64,000 nucleotides of DNA. Origin: Skeletonema tropicum. Its lineage: Eukaryota; Bacillariophyta; Thalassiosirophyceae; Thalassiosirales; Thalassiosiraceae. The stretch covers positions 248,001 to 312,000 of the forward strand of contig JAWZXG010000024.1 of NCBI GenBank assembly GCA_037178625.1, given 5' to 3'. The translations under genes and the position numbers were made by a program. The stretch's first letter is position 1. Every line of letters starts with the position of its first letter. Below are positions 11,626-22,916 of this stretch, one piece after another. The notes beneath the pieces are model-generated. The model did not search any database and was not told where the DNA came from. It worked only from the letters and a program-made list of their open reading frames with translations.

Positions 11626-14078
11626 ATGGACGGCAACGCCTTTGATTCTGATCTGTACGATGATGAAGATGACATTATTGCCGCTCACGGTCACGACGTC
11701 TCAATGGGTGGGTTGCTCGCAGATGAGGAGGAGGAGGATCCGGAGGACTATGTATATGTCAACGATGACTCTACAAATCTTCGTGTTGGCAATGGCAAAT
11801 GGCCGCCTCCTCTCACACCATGGAATGAACGGTGTGCACACATCATCTACCCTAAGTTAACTTTCAACGAGGGAAGTGACTCTAGCTATGAGCAGGCTAA
11901 GAAGGAGGTGAAATACTTTAACGACCGCCTGGGACATGGTGAAGAAGGTGTGAAGAACTTGTTTCGAAAACATTTTGGGAGTAAGAGCGAGTTGTTTTTG
12001 AAGTTCCATGAGCACCTTGGCATGGAATACCATGACTTCTGTTGCTTCTGAGCTACATTCTTCATCGAGTGCAAGTTTAGCAAGACGTATAGTACACTTT
12101 GTTAAGACAAATACGTCGACACGTCTTCATTTGCCACTGAGGAACAATACTTCTGACGATGAAATGATTGCAATCATCGGCAAGATAGAGGGAGCCAAGC
12201 TCGGGAGGAGTAGTGTGCTATATCGTAAACAAATACTCAGCAGTTGGGTAGACTGTACCCGGGTGCAGCGAGTCTCAAGTTTATGACTCTAAAGGAGATG
12301 AAGGAGTTTCATCAGAGCCATGGTGGCTTACCAAACATCTCCTGGAGCGGAAGGGTTGACACTGTGCGTCAGAGATTGGCTGTGGCTGGTGCTTTGCACG
12401 AAGCGAAGAATGTGGATGGTGTACATGCCCATGCTCAAGATGAAGATGTTTTTACTGGGGAATACGCAGCAATCATTGAACTTCTTGCAAGAAGCTCTTT
12501 TATGAAACCACTGCGGAAAGGGAATGATGAGGGGCAAGCCAAATACGCCGCACTGGGTCACCGCGCCGAGAAGCCATTCATGGAAAAAGATTTCGATATT
12601 TGTCAGAGGATTTATGGTCAAAATAGTCTAGAAGCTATCTAAGTACTCTCCAGGACTCGTTCGACGTGGCTCTGTCGAAACTGACACTGAAAATGATGAA
12701 GAGCAACATCATTTCTTTTTGAGGGACACGGCAGATGGAATTACCATAATATAATGGATTTAGGTGATGATAAAAGGATAGCCGTCCCAATCGAGTGTAA
12801 GTGCCGTGCGTCGCCACGAATATTTGCAAAGGAACGAAGTCGTATTGAGACTCTTCATAGAGAGAATGCGTCTGGAAGAGGGATGGGCGTTTCAACTGAG
12901 GTTGATATGGATACATACACGGTTGATATGGGTACACACACAGCGTACGCGGTAGAGATGATAGTGGAGTATTCAGATACGCATTTGGAACTTTTCCATA
13001 GATGTGTGCCAGACGTTGGTGATCGGTGCATTTTTCTCATTGGCAATGACACATCGCTCATGGCCATGTACATCTTCGTATTTCCAGCTAATAGCTAAGT
13101 TCATCGTTGACATGAAAACAGTGTGAAGAACCGGTGGCTTGGTTCTTACTTGATGTACTTCGGTGTCGCTTTCCTCGAGGTAATCAGTGGTGCACGGTAA
13201 AAATGACTTTCCGTATCCAACGTTGGCTCATTGTAGGAATACTAACAAGAAGCGCGCTGCCTTTGAGGATTCTATCGACTTGGCGATCGATATGCTGTTG
13301 GATGTCGTCAAGGCCCATACGGGCCAGACACTCCTTGAAGCTGCAGCTTGTACCACTGGAGTAGAGAGTACGGAAACACGGCTTCAAAGGGAGCCTTTTA
13401 CACTTTTGCCGCAGCAGCCTGTGGCACCTGTTCAAGACCAGGAGAGAAGGCCTCGTAGTCGTAGTACAGCAAAGCAGAGGACACCCCAAGCTCCTGGGTT
13501 GCCTGCACCTGCAGTTGTGTCTGGACAAACACCAAGGACGATTAAACAGAAACCAGTGCAAACTCATTTAGATCGTTGCAAGCAATGTGTAGGAATCTAC
13601 TTGGCAAAGGTACAGACTATTGGTGTAGCGGTCGACGGGCAGAAGAAGAGGAAGAAGAAGAAGTAGACGAACGCACTCGACGTTTGTGTGAGCACTGCGG
13701 CAAAAGGACTGACAACATCTGCCTTGGATGCCGCCGGTTTGCTGCTTCTCTGCACCATCTGTGAAGAAGACTGACAAGAAACATCCGAAGAACTTCTCAG
13801 TCAAAACACCAATCCTAAATCGGAAGACTGGTGCTTTGCGCCGGGTAAAAAGGAGTGAAGATTTGGTCCACGAGACAGCCGTTTGCCAGTGGACTTGCTA
13901 TCATGCTTTGCATCGTGAGGCATGGGAAACCTATACCGAGAGCAACAAACAGCAGATACTTGCGATGGCAAGGGGGAAAAGATCGGAAGCAAATGAGAAG
14001 AAGAAAGAAAGGAGGAGAAGGAAGAAGAAGGGCACGTTGAAGACATCGAAGAGGGAAAGGACGAAGACAATAGCGTAG
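11626..14078 (+). pseudogene. Broken PD-(D/E)XK (YqaJ-like) nuclease with C-terminal zinc ribbon
   Basis: A string of same-strand frames reads as one decayed gene. The start (ATG 11626) encodes an acidic region, then a segment ending GHRAEKPFMEKDF (about 12555-12595). Next comes PGLVRRG...ADGI in another frame (about 12648-12745), then RIAVPIECKCRAS (about 12775-12815). GLV, A-D-G and E-C-K in this order match the catalytic core of lambda-exonuclease/YqaJ-type nucleases. Further on are FLIGNDTSLMAMY (about 13030), an SR/PQ-rich linker, a C-x2-C...C-x2-C cluster (about 13685-13735) and KHPKNFSVKTPIL (about 13780-13820). At least three frame changes are needed. A related broken copy lies at 59.0-63.2 kb. 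Function in the element is unknown; the nuclease assignment is by motif only. Confidence 0.55.
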
Positions 14079-14678
14079 GAGAAAGCGAAGAAGAAGATGC
14101 AGAGAGGACCCAGTCGGGGAGCGGGTCGGGTGAGGAGTCGGATAGCGAGTCAGTCAATGAGTCAGATGAAGAGTCGGATACAGACTCCGATGAAGATGAT
14201 GAAAATGATCAAAATAATGGTCGCAAGAGAAGCCATCGCAAAATGAGCAAATGATACAATAACAATACGATAATGGGAAGAGAAGCAACATGAGAAGTTC
14301 ACCGGGCGGGACCGGGACAAAAGATACACGAGAATAGATACATATCACATGAACATAGATATTCATTACATAGAACACAATATATACAGCCTTCGCACAC
14401 TGACAACCGACCCTCCACACCCCCCACTCATTGTAGCGAAGGTGTAGACGTGCAATGGAAGCATTTTCGGGCCGTCGAGGTCGAAAGAATGCCCATTTTG
14501 TAGGTATTCAAAATTCTCATTTTTCCTCGAAAAAAAAAACACGAAAATCATATCTACAATATCGGTGCCTAGAGACAACTAATGACCAAAATGAAAAAAC
14601 TGAGCACAAGGCATTGGTCGCACGAATGTATAGAAGACGTCTGTAAACTTTTTTGGGTCATTGCAACAATTATTCAAC

Positions 14679-14701
14679 GAGCGTCCCATTTTGGGACTCT
14701 C
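14679..14701. repeat. Third copy of the element palindrome unit
   Basis: Identical over 23 bp to 10111-10133 and in direct orientation to it. It lies about 40 bp inside the right terminus of the inserted element. 14079-14678 shows no supportable gene apart from an acidic (DE-rich) tail reading to about 14250 that may be the decayed end of the nuclease gene. Confidence 0.9.
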
Positions 14702-14743
14702 GAGAAGTAGCAAAAATTTTTCGCAGTTTAAAATCTCATCATG

Positions 14744-16369
14744 GATATACCGTCCGATCGGACAGTGACATACAGACGTATAGTGGTAGATTACCGTCCG
14801 CAGAAGGAGGATCCGAACCGAGTACGAATCACAGCAGGAGGAAATTTGATAGATTATCCAGGAGAGCTCTATACGAAGACAGCTGACCTCACAACAACCA
14901 AACTTCTATGGAACAGCGTCCTTAGTTCACCTGGAGCACGTTACATGTGCCTTGATATCAAAAACTTTTACCTCTGCGCACCGATGGATCGATACGAATA
15001 CATGAAGATGCCATTGGATACCTTCCCAGCGCACATAGTTGAGCAATACGATTTGAAGAATAAGGCAAAAAATGGATTTGTATACTTGGAAATCAGACGG
15101 TCTATCTATGGATTGCCCCAAAGTGGCAAGTTAGCCAACGAATACTTGAAGCAGAAGTTAGGACCAGCGGGATTCTTTGAATGCCCTCATACTCCGGGCC
15201 TCTGGAAACACATTACTCGACCAATCCAATTCACGTTGGTAGTTGATGACTTTGGTGTCAAATATACGGGCAAAGAGAATGCAGATTATCTGATTAAATC
15301 ATTGAAAAAAGACTTCACAGTGAGTGAAGATTGGGACGGTGCATTATACTGCGGGGTTACATTAGATTGGAACTATGCTGAAGGTTATGTCGATTGTTCT
15401 ATGCCAGGCTACGTCAAGAAGACGTTGCACAAATACAATCATCCACATCCGACGAAGCCACAACACTCCCCATTTCCAATCCCACCGAGAAAGTTCGGCA
15501 AGGCAGCACAAGAACCAGATCCAGTCGACGAATCTCCAGCAGCAACGGCAGCAGAGAAGAAAGTTATTCAGCAGAAAGTAGGCAGCATCCTATACTACGG
15601 AAGAGCGGTCGATATGACAACATTAACCGCCCTAAATGACATCGGAAGCCAACAAGCCAATCCTACGCAGAATACTACACGACTGGCCAATCACTTGTTA
15701 GACTATCTTGCCACACATCCAGATGCGACTATCAGATATTATGCATCAGATATGATACTTAATGTTCACTCCGATGCATCTTACTTATCGGTCTCGAAGG
15801 GCCGTAGCAGAGCTTCAGGATACTTCTTTCTAGGTTCCATTCCGAAAGACGACGAACCAATCAAACTCAATGGAGCCTTCCACAATTTATGCACCATCCT
15901 CCCTTTTGTCGCAGCAAGTGCAGCCGAAGCAGAACTTGGGGCATTGTTCCTCAATATGAAAGAAGCAAAGATTTTCCGACTCACGTTAGAAGAACTTGGA
16001 CATCCCCAGCCACCAACTCCAATACATTGTGATAACAAAACAACAACAGGCATCGTAAATGGTACAGTAAAACGGCATAGAGCAAGGTCGATGGAAATGA
16101 GATACTTTTACGCATGCGACCAAGTCGACAATGGACATTTCAAAGTATTATGGTACCCCGGACTAGAGAATTTAGCAGATTATCTGAGCAAACATCATGA
16201 TGCAAAGCACCATCAACGAGTCCGAGCTATTTACCTCCATTGCAATAACTCTCCAAGACTTTTACCTCGAGCAAAGGCTCCACGTGATCTGAGAGGGTGT
16301 GTTGAAAATATAGCTGTCTTAAATCACGGACCCTACGGGGTAGCGTATGTACGTAGGAATAGTATGTAG
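14744..16369 (+). pseudogene. copia reverse transcriptase/RNase H segment
   Basis: The frame is open through the C-terminal half of pol. RIVVDYRPQK and RVRITAGGN open the reverse transcriptase. LDIKNFYLCAPMD carries the first catalytic Asp, SIYGLPQSGKLA the conserved palm motif and TLVVDDFGV the D-D box (about 15235-15258). RNase H shows HSDASYLSVSKGRS (about 15766) and HCDNKTT (about 16026). The frame runs to TAG 16369. Upstream codons to ATG 14741 come from the inserted element, so this half is separated from gag-PR-IN by 4.7 kb. Apart from that break it has no internal stop. Confidence 0.9.
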
Positions 16370-17828
16370 CTCCATCCGGCACTTGAGAAGGTCAGAAGAG
16401 CCCCCAAATGTGTTTTTGGCCACCACCAAAAAGTTCCACCACCGCGACAATCCACCACGCCATGGCACCATTTCCGCCATAAAAGTGCCATAACATAAAA
16501 AATCGCACCTCCTCCATTACATCCACAGTAGGTTGGGTATGGTAGTCCATGAATAGCTTAGAACACAAGGAATCCAAAGCCGAGCCTACCCAACTTAGTT
16601 ATTAAAGAGCAGAGACGCAAATCAAAATGCCGCTATAGCAGCGCAAATTACCATCATCGTAGCATCATCGTCCAATTCCACTCAATATGAATGGTACAAT
16701 CGGCCTCTCTCCATCAACCCTCGCCGCCGCTTATACATATAGACATTGGGTGTCGGTGTGATTCATTGTTAGTGACTTCATATGGCCATAGCACTCCTTC
16801 AGGCACCATGTTGCTGCTGCACATCACATCATCGATTACACACAAATGTCACCCATTTCATTGCTCTATTCCGACCTCTGATCATGACGAGACAACTAAA
16901 CACGACAGGAGAGCTCTCAATAATATGGAAGGATCGCTTTGTGCCATGGAGCTGTTAAGGAGATCCGATTTCACTGACTACACTACCATCGGCGAACTCA
17001 GCCTTGGTATCACCATAGCCCAACACATGGCCATTCCTCGAACAAACTGCAATGGTTTCGTTGTTCAATCCAACCTCACCATCCGACAACAAAGGCACAG
17101 CAACTATTGCATTTGATTGGAGAGACAGGGTCATAGTTGTGTGACTTGAAGTTCAATCAGGGTGGAATAAGTGCACATATTGTCTCCGAAGAAGGCTGTT
17201 GTTATGGCGCTACATTGCTCTGAATAGATCTGAGTGGAATCTTCAGTGACTTGTTATGATTCTCCGGTTTCAATGAAGTAATGGTTGACGGATAAAGCTG
17301 CATATGATCACTGCTGACATCGTTGGAATGCACAAAGTGTATTCTCTTGTAGGAGATAGGTGTTCAAACACAAGTGTTTGTGTTGAATGACAGGGATCTG
17401 TGGGCCTCAAAACGAATTATTATGCAACAAAAAGATATACACATTCATAACATAACTGTATAATCGTTATTTTAACAGTGTTTGGTGTCGATAGTGCTGA
17501 AATATTTGTTATAGCACCATCGTTCATTGATCACGGAGGAGATGAGGATAAACATCCATGTGCACTGATTGGCTTTTATTTTGCATCAAATGTAAAAATC
17601 GGTACATATCAAGTCACTTCATACATTCATATATATCCATATAAATACCCCGAGCATTACATCTTTTATATAATAACACCATGCCTCTAGTAAAGTACGA
17701 TGATCGGGCGGAAATCCCATGGTGACGATGTGCTCGATGATCGTTGGCGCCACTTTGGTACCGCTTCTTGGACGATTCCTACGTACAGAAAAAAATCTAC
17801 CTCATAGGTTTGTTGATTTAAGACAGCT
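16370..17828. other. Region between RNase H and the right LTR
   Basis: About 1.46 kb with only weak frames, the longest at 16691-17116 and without recognisable domains. I see no polypurine tract immediately before 17829. It could be extra element sequence or older host DNA trapped by recombination. Confidence 0.4.
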
Positions 17829-18046
17829 ATAGTGCCGGGGGATACGTGCGGGGACGCCCCCTGCCCTCTTTTCTGTCTACGACAGCCAGACCACATGAAG
17901 CAGCACGTGCGAACGAGTATCACGATCCAACTGCCAACGATGACAATGGACGAGTCCAAGCATCTCATTTGTTGTATCGTGGAAAACTCTACGCACGACA
18001 TTAGTTACAGTAGTTTGTAAGCATAGTAGATGCTTTCATCTCAATA
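17829..18046 (+). repeat. Right LTR-like direct repeat
   Basis: Matches 5955-6172 over all 218 bp by eye. The flanking bases differ from those at the left repeat, and no 5-bp target duplication is apparent. Confidence 0.85.
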
Positions 18047-18689
18047 AACATAGCTATGGAAAGCTGAGAGTGAGAGGAGTTCAAATCCGCATCGTCCCTG
18101 AGCTACTTACTTAGGAATCATTGTGAAGTGAGAATGTGTTCTTGGTCGCTGAAGACCAGGGTAAATTGGGAGAAGGGGCTACATTTGGGGTTATCCTTAA
18201 ACCCTGCTCTAGAAGTGGGGCTAACAAAATATTTTGTTATTTTTGAAGGGACGCCACGGATTCAAAGTCTACTCAACGAGAGGAGCATTTTAAGCATGAA
18301 AAGGGTAGGTTAGCCCCTGTGGCAGCTGAGAACGAACAAATCGGCAAAAATTGGGGAGGATGACCATAAGTACACTTAGCCCCTTTCTCTTACTTCAACG
18401 AACAGCTGGTATTTGAGACTAGCTTCCTCAAACAATTCGATTTCTTCGTCTTCTGCCTCCTTTGTCTTCGCATCCTTTGCCTTCTGCATAACTCCCTGTT
18501 GATGTATCTGATCTCCTCTTCGATTTTCCCAATCATTATGTTCATGTAACAATGTTAGATGGTTTTAACAGCTTTCCGGGTATGCGCCAATATGTGGGCA
18601 CAATTGCTCAATAGACTCCGTTCTAGTCCCATATCTCTCTGGGATATCGACTTCAGACCGTCTATGATGCGTAGAGGCGGTGAGGCAAC
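18047..18689. other. Gene-free spacer before the satellite array
   Basis: No intact gene. On the minus strand, about 18425-18550 reads as a short Lys/Glu/Arg-rich coiled-coil-like fragment without a start context, perhaps the remnant of a mobile-element ORF. Confidence 0.35.
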
Positions 18690-21025
18690 TTGAAAACGAC
18701 TAAAATGGGCCTCTAACAGCGGCTCATGCCCATACTGACGGCGATAGATACGATTTGGTAGAATGTGGTCCTTCCGGCCAGTGCGGCCAGCCCACACTGG
18801 ACCCCTCACATCAGCTACGAGGTTGTAGCATCGCTTTTTTACGGACGCTAGTCGTCTGAGCGGTACAAATGAGCTTGTCTAGTATCTCCGCCGACTACGA
18901 TGGGCCTCTAACAGCGGCTCATGCCCATACTGACGGCGATAGATACGATTTGGTAGAACGTGGTAATGCTGGCAAGTTCACACTGGCCCCCTCACATCAG
19001 CTACGAGGTTGTAGCATCGCTTTTTTACGGACGCTAGTCGTCTGAGCGGTACAAATGAGCTTGACTAGTATCACCGCCGACTCTAATGGGCCTCTAACAG
19101 CGGCTCATGCCCATACTGACGGCGATAGATACGATTTGGTAGAATGTGGTAATGCTGGCAAGTTCACACTGGACCCCTCACATCAGCTACGAGGTTGTAG
19201 CATCGCTTCTACGGACGCTAGTCGTCTGAGCGGTACAAATGAGCTTGTCTAGTATCTCCGCCGACTACAATGGGCCTCTAACAGCGGCTCATGCCCATAC
19301 TGACGGCGATAGATACGATTTGGTAGAATGTGGTCCTGCCGGCCAGTGCGGCCAGCCCACACTGGACCCCTCACATCAGCTACGAGGTTGTAGCATCGCT
19401 TCTACGGACGCTAGTCGTCTGAGCGGTACAAATGAGCTTGTCTAGTATCACCGCCGACTACGATGGGCCTCTAACACCGGCTCATGCCCATACTGACGGC
19501 GATAGATACGATTTGGTAGAACGTGGTAATGCTGGCAAGTTCACACTGGACCCCTCACATCAGCTACGAGGTTGTAGCATCGCTTCTACGGACGCTAGTC
19601 GTCTGAGCGGTACAAATTTGCTTGTCTAATATCACCGCCGACTCTAATGGGCCTCTAACAGCGGCTCATGCCCATACTGACGGCGATAGATACGATTTGG
19701 TAGAATGTGGTAATGCTGGCAAGTTCACTAGATACGATTTGGTAGAATGTGGTCCTGCCGGCCAGTGCGGCCAGCCCACACTGGACCCCTCACATCAGCT
19801 ACGAGGTTGTAGCATCGCTTCTACGGACGCTAGTCGTCTGAGCGGTACAAATGAGCTTGTCTAGTATCACCGCCGACTACGATGGGCCTCTAACACCGGC
19901 TCATGCCCATACTGACGGCGATAGATACGATTTGGTAGAACGTGGTAATGCTGGCAAGTTCACACTGGACCCCTCACATCAGCTACGAGGTTGTAGCATC
20001 GCTTCTACGGACGCTAGTCGTCTGAGCGGTACAAATGAGCTTGTCTAGTATCACCGCCGACTACGATGGGCCTCTAACACCGGCTCATGCCCATACTGAC
20101 GGCGATAGATACGATTTGGTAGAATGTGGTAATGCTGGCAAGTTCACACTGGACCCCTCACATCAGCTACGAGGTTGTAGCATCGCTTCTACGGAGGCTA
20201 GTCGTCTGAGCGGTACAAATGAGCTTGTCTAGTATCTCCGCCGACTACAATGGGCCTCTAACAGCGGCTCATGCCCATACTGACGGCGATAGTTACGATT
20301 TGGTAGAATGTGGTCCTGCCGGCCAGTGCGGCCAGCCCACACTGGACCCCTCACATCAGCTACGAGGTTGTAGCATCGCTTCTACGGAGGCTAGTCGTCT
20401 GAGCGATACAAATAAGCTTGTCTAGTATCACCGCCGACTACAATCTGCCTCTAACAGCGGCTCATGCCCATACTGACGGCGATAGATACGATTTGGTAGA
20501 ATGTGGTCCTGCCGGCCAGCCCACACTGGACCCTCACTGGACCCCTCACATCAGCTACGAGGTTGTAGCATCGCTTCTACGGACGCTAGTTGTCTGAGCG
20601 GTACAAATGAGCTTGTCTAGTATCTCCGCCGACTACAATGGGCCTCTAACAGCGGCTCATGCCCATACTGACGGCGATAGATACGATTTGGTAGAATGTG
20701 GTCCTGCCGGCCAGTGCGGCCAGCCCACACTGGACCCCTCACATCAGCTACGAGGTTGTAGCATCGCTTTTTTACGGACGCTAGTCGTCTGAGCGGTACA
20801 AATGAGCTTGTCTAGTATCTCCGCCGACTACGATGGGCCTCTAACAGCGGCTCATGCTCATACTGACGGCGATAGATACGATTTGGTAGAATGTGGTCCT
20901 GCCGGCCAGCCCACACTGGACCCTCACTGGACCCCTCACATCAGCTACGAGGTTGTAGCATCGCTTCTACGGACGCTAGTCGTCTGAGCGGTACAATTGA
21001 GCTTGTCTAGTATCACCGCCGACTA
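18690..21025 (+). repeat. Satellite array, about 12 units of 184-195 bp
   Basis: Each unit begins near GGGCCTCTAACAGCGGCTCA and ends near AGCTTGTCTAGTATC. There are two main variants: a 184-bp type (AATGCTGGCAAGTTC) and a 193-bp type (CCTGCCGGCCAGTGCGGCCA). One unit (about 19616-19850) holds a 51-bp internal duplication. Units starting at about 19055, 19239, 19432, 19851, 20035 and 20219 each contain a 65-68-codon frame. Its TAG stop overlaps the ATG of the next unit by 14 nt, because these unit lengths are 1 mod 3. Units with a TTTTTT variant break this phasing. A structural satellite is the safest call; translation is unproven. Confidence 0.9.
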
Positions 21026-21596
21026 GAGTGGTCAAAATTCTGCGTCCGTCAGGATCCGATCCGCCACAATAAATAAACCGGGAATTTTAAAGGGGGGATG
21101 CCCGTTTCGAAGAGTTCCTATGTAGAATTGGCCCTCTTTGTTATTCTGGGTCCACGTCCGTCCACGTCCACCGAAGGAACGGCCTAAGTATACTGTCGCA
21201 GTTTCGTCTGCGAATCACAGCAAATTGTTTCAGTCTACAACGGCACTTCTGGAGAAGCAGCCTGTGTTGATTCACATCATTGAGGAATCCCATTAGACCA
21301 GTATAGAGTACTTTCGAACCTCACAACTTTTACAAAACAACACCGGTATGACGTTTTAGGGAGTCGTGATTGCCGCATCATAAAAGGTCCCAAGTCCCAA
21401 CCGGAAGGTACAAGCTTCGCCTGCTTCGCGTACCTATGTTCGAGGCCAAGCCAAGGCGCAAGAAGAAAGATTTATTTGCACCATTTGCTACCATTTGCAC
21501 CACTCAGTTAATATGTAGGATGGATAGGATCTCTTACACACGATTGACCATAATATTATCATTTATCATACTTATTTGAGGCTTGCGGTTGCCACC
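21026..21596. promoter_or_regulatory. Upstream region of the RING-Sel1-MYND gene
   Basis: Unique sequence between the satellite and the next gene. No TATA box or other motif can be assigned with confidence. It ends in GCCACC directly before ATG 21597, a strong Kozak context. Confidence 0.4.
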
Positions 21597-22916
21597 ATGA
21601 CCGATGACGATACAGAGCAGCAGTTGCGGGAGGAGATTGCTTCTCAGAAGGCAGCACTTGCTTATCTTTCCTCGACGCTATCGTTTATTGTTCAAGAAAC
21701 GGGCCTTGCATCGCCTGAGACCAAAGCAAGGGCACAACTTATCAAAGAGCTCTCGGACAAAGAAGAACAGCTCGAGCTACTAATTGAATCGAAGCGAGTG
21801 GCAGCTGTTGTCCGTCTTCAGGACGAGCTGCATCCTCCTGAAACTGAAAACTCTGGCGATTGTCCCATTTGTCTCGAAACAATTAAGAACGTGAATTCCA
21901 TGACAATTGTTCGTCTCTATTGCTGCGGCAGTTGGATTTGCAATCAGTGCGCCGAACATCACAGTGCCAACTGCGAGAAAGAAGGATTTGATACGATGTT
22001 TCGTGGCAAGTGCCCTCTTTGTCGAGAAGAGATACCTGATGACAATAAGAAAATCAGATCAATGGTGATGGAGCATTTAAACAAAGGTAGGGCTTGGGCG
22101 CAGACACTGGTTGGGATTTGGTACTGGTCTGAAGCGGGTAAGAAGTACGGCATCGCAATGGATGAAGAGAAAGGGGAAAAGTTGATCAAACAAGCCGCAG
22201 ATCAGCGTGATCCTAGCGCATTATGGTTCATGGCGGTGATCACTTCCGACAGCGACAAAAAGCATAAATTTTTTCATTATTTCAAAGAGGCAGCGGATCT
22301 TGGATACCCAACGGCGCAGTTACATGTAGCTAATCGATGTTTCAAGAACGGCGACTACAAGGAGGCCCTTCATTACACCACACTTGCAGCGAGTCAGGGC
22401 GAAACAAAAGCGTGCTCTCGGTTGGGGCATTATTTCTTCAAAGCTGAATGTGGTCTGACCGAACCATCTTACATCCTTGCAAAGCATTACTCTGAAAAAT
22501 GTATCGAAGGTGCTAAAGGCACGGGATCATTCCATTCAGTAGCCGCCAGACTCCTGTCGTCTTCGATACTTAACCTTGGCCGTGCACGGTATGAAGGGGA
22601 ATTGGAAATACCTGGTCATAGTCCAATCCCAAAAATTTTATTCTTGGCTCGTAAAACATTGGAAGTTGAAAGAGATTCATCAATCTTGACAGTTACTGCG
22701 ACTAAGAGCATATCATATTTTGAGAACCTGATGAAGGGTCATTGCGCAAACTGCAGGAAGGAGGAAGGATGCTCGTCATTCATGCGATGTTCTCGATGTT
22801 CAGGAGCGTGGTACTGTGGAAAGGAATGTCAAGTGCAACACTGGAAGGATGGGCACAAGAGAGATTGCATCGAGAGCAAATCGATGTGCACGATGTTTAG
22901 GAGGTGGTCTGTGTAG
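21597..22916 (+). CDS. RING finger - Sel1 repeat - MYND zinc finger protein
   Basis: A single-exon gene of 439 aa starting at GCCACCATG. Residues 1-80 are predicted helical. A RING-like finger follows (CPICLE at about residue 89, then C/C/H residues, closing with CPLCREE at about 140). Sel1-like/TPR-type helical repeats (about 155-300) include AADQRDPSALW, EAADLGYPTAQL and LAASQGETKACSRLG. A MYND finger closes the protein (CANCRKEEG at about 383 to HKRDC at about 424). RING implies possible E3 ubiquitin ligase activity, Sel1 repeats are adaptors and MYND fingers bind proline-rich peptides, so it may be a scaffold-type ligase. Substrate and location are unknown. Sel1 plus MYND proteins are common in diatoms; adding a RING is less usual. 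Confidence 0.85.
   Translation: MTDDDTEQQLREEIASQKAALAYLSSTLSFIVQETGLASPETKARAQLIKELSDKEEQLELLIESKRVAAVVRLQDELHPPETENSGDCPICLETIKNVNSMTIVRLYCCGSWICNQCAEHHSANCEKEGFDTMFRGKCPLCREEIPDDNKKIRSMVMEHLNKGRAWAQTLVGIWYWSEAGKKYGIAMDEEKGEKLIKQAADQRDPSALWFMAVITSDSDKKHKFFHYFKEAADLGYPTAQLHVANRCFKNGDYKEALHYTTLAASQGETKACSRLGHYFFKAECGLTEPSYILAKHYSEKCIEGAKGTGSFHSVAARLLSSSILNLGRARYEGELEIPGHSPIPKILFLARKTLEVERDSSILTVTATKSISYFENLMKGHCANCRKEEGCSSFMRCSRCSGAWYCGKECQVQHWKDGHKRDCIESKSMCTMFRRWSV

Larger units (their letters stand above)
10079..14743. mobile_element. DNA element inserted in the copia reverse transcriptase
   Basis: The copia frame stops making sense after the KDIP codons at about 10072-10083 and resumes at DIPSDRTV at about 14744. 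The junctions carry GGATATCCC on the left and GGATATACC on the right (8 of 9 matching), a possible 9-bp target duplication. Inside them are inverted repeats: left ATGATGAGATTTTTAAACT (from about 10089) and right its complement with one base fewer (about 14727-14744). Subterminal palindromes lie at 10111-10162 and 14679-14701. The interior carries a decayed nuclease/zinc-ribbon gene. A 9-bp duplication would fit a Mutator-like element, but I see no transposase, so the superfamily is open. Confidence 0.75.
5955..18046 (+). mobile_element. Ty1/copia retrotransposon of diatom (CoDi-like) type, interrupted
   Basis: Two 218-bp direct repeats (5955-6172 and 17829-18046) bracket a gag-pol region in copia order: zinc-knuckle-like gag, aspartic protease, integrase, reverse transcriptase, RNase H. 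A 4.7-kb DNA element splits the reverse transcriptase. Without it the element would be about 7.4 kb, long for copia because of 1.5 kb between RNase H and the 3' repeat. I cannot find a clean target duplication or a polypurine tract before the right repeat. The right repeat may therefore belong to a separate or recombined copy. Confidence 0.8.

Noticed and set aside
11626..14078. piggyBac transposase
   Set aside because: The C-terminal cysteine cluster first suggested piggyBac, but no DDE-core motifs could be read, whereas A-D-G and E-x-K nuclease-type motifs could.
16691..17116. 141-codon frame between RNase H and the right LTR
   Set aside because: No domain, no homologous segment in the window and a composition like non-coding sequence.
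18076..18098. tRNA B-box-like GTTCAAATCC after the right LTR
   Set aside because: No matching T-stem, A-box or cloverleaf could be built around it.
19055..20987. Each satellite mini-ORF as a separate protein gene
   Set aside because: The frames are products of the repeat unit, vary with unit length and have no independent coding evidence. Kept as a satellite with a finding on phasing.
18690..21025. CRISPR-like array
   Set aside because: Units are 184-195 bp and tandem without unique spacers, in a eukaryotic context. It is a satellite.
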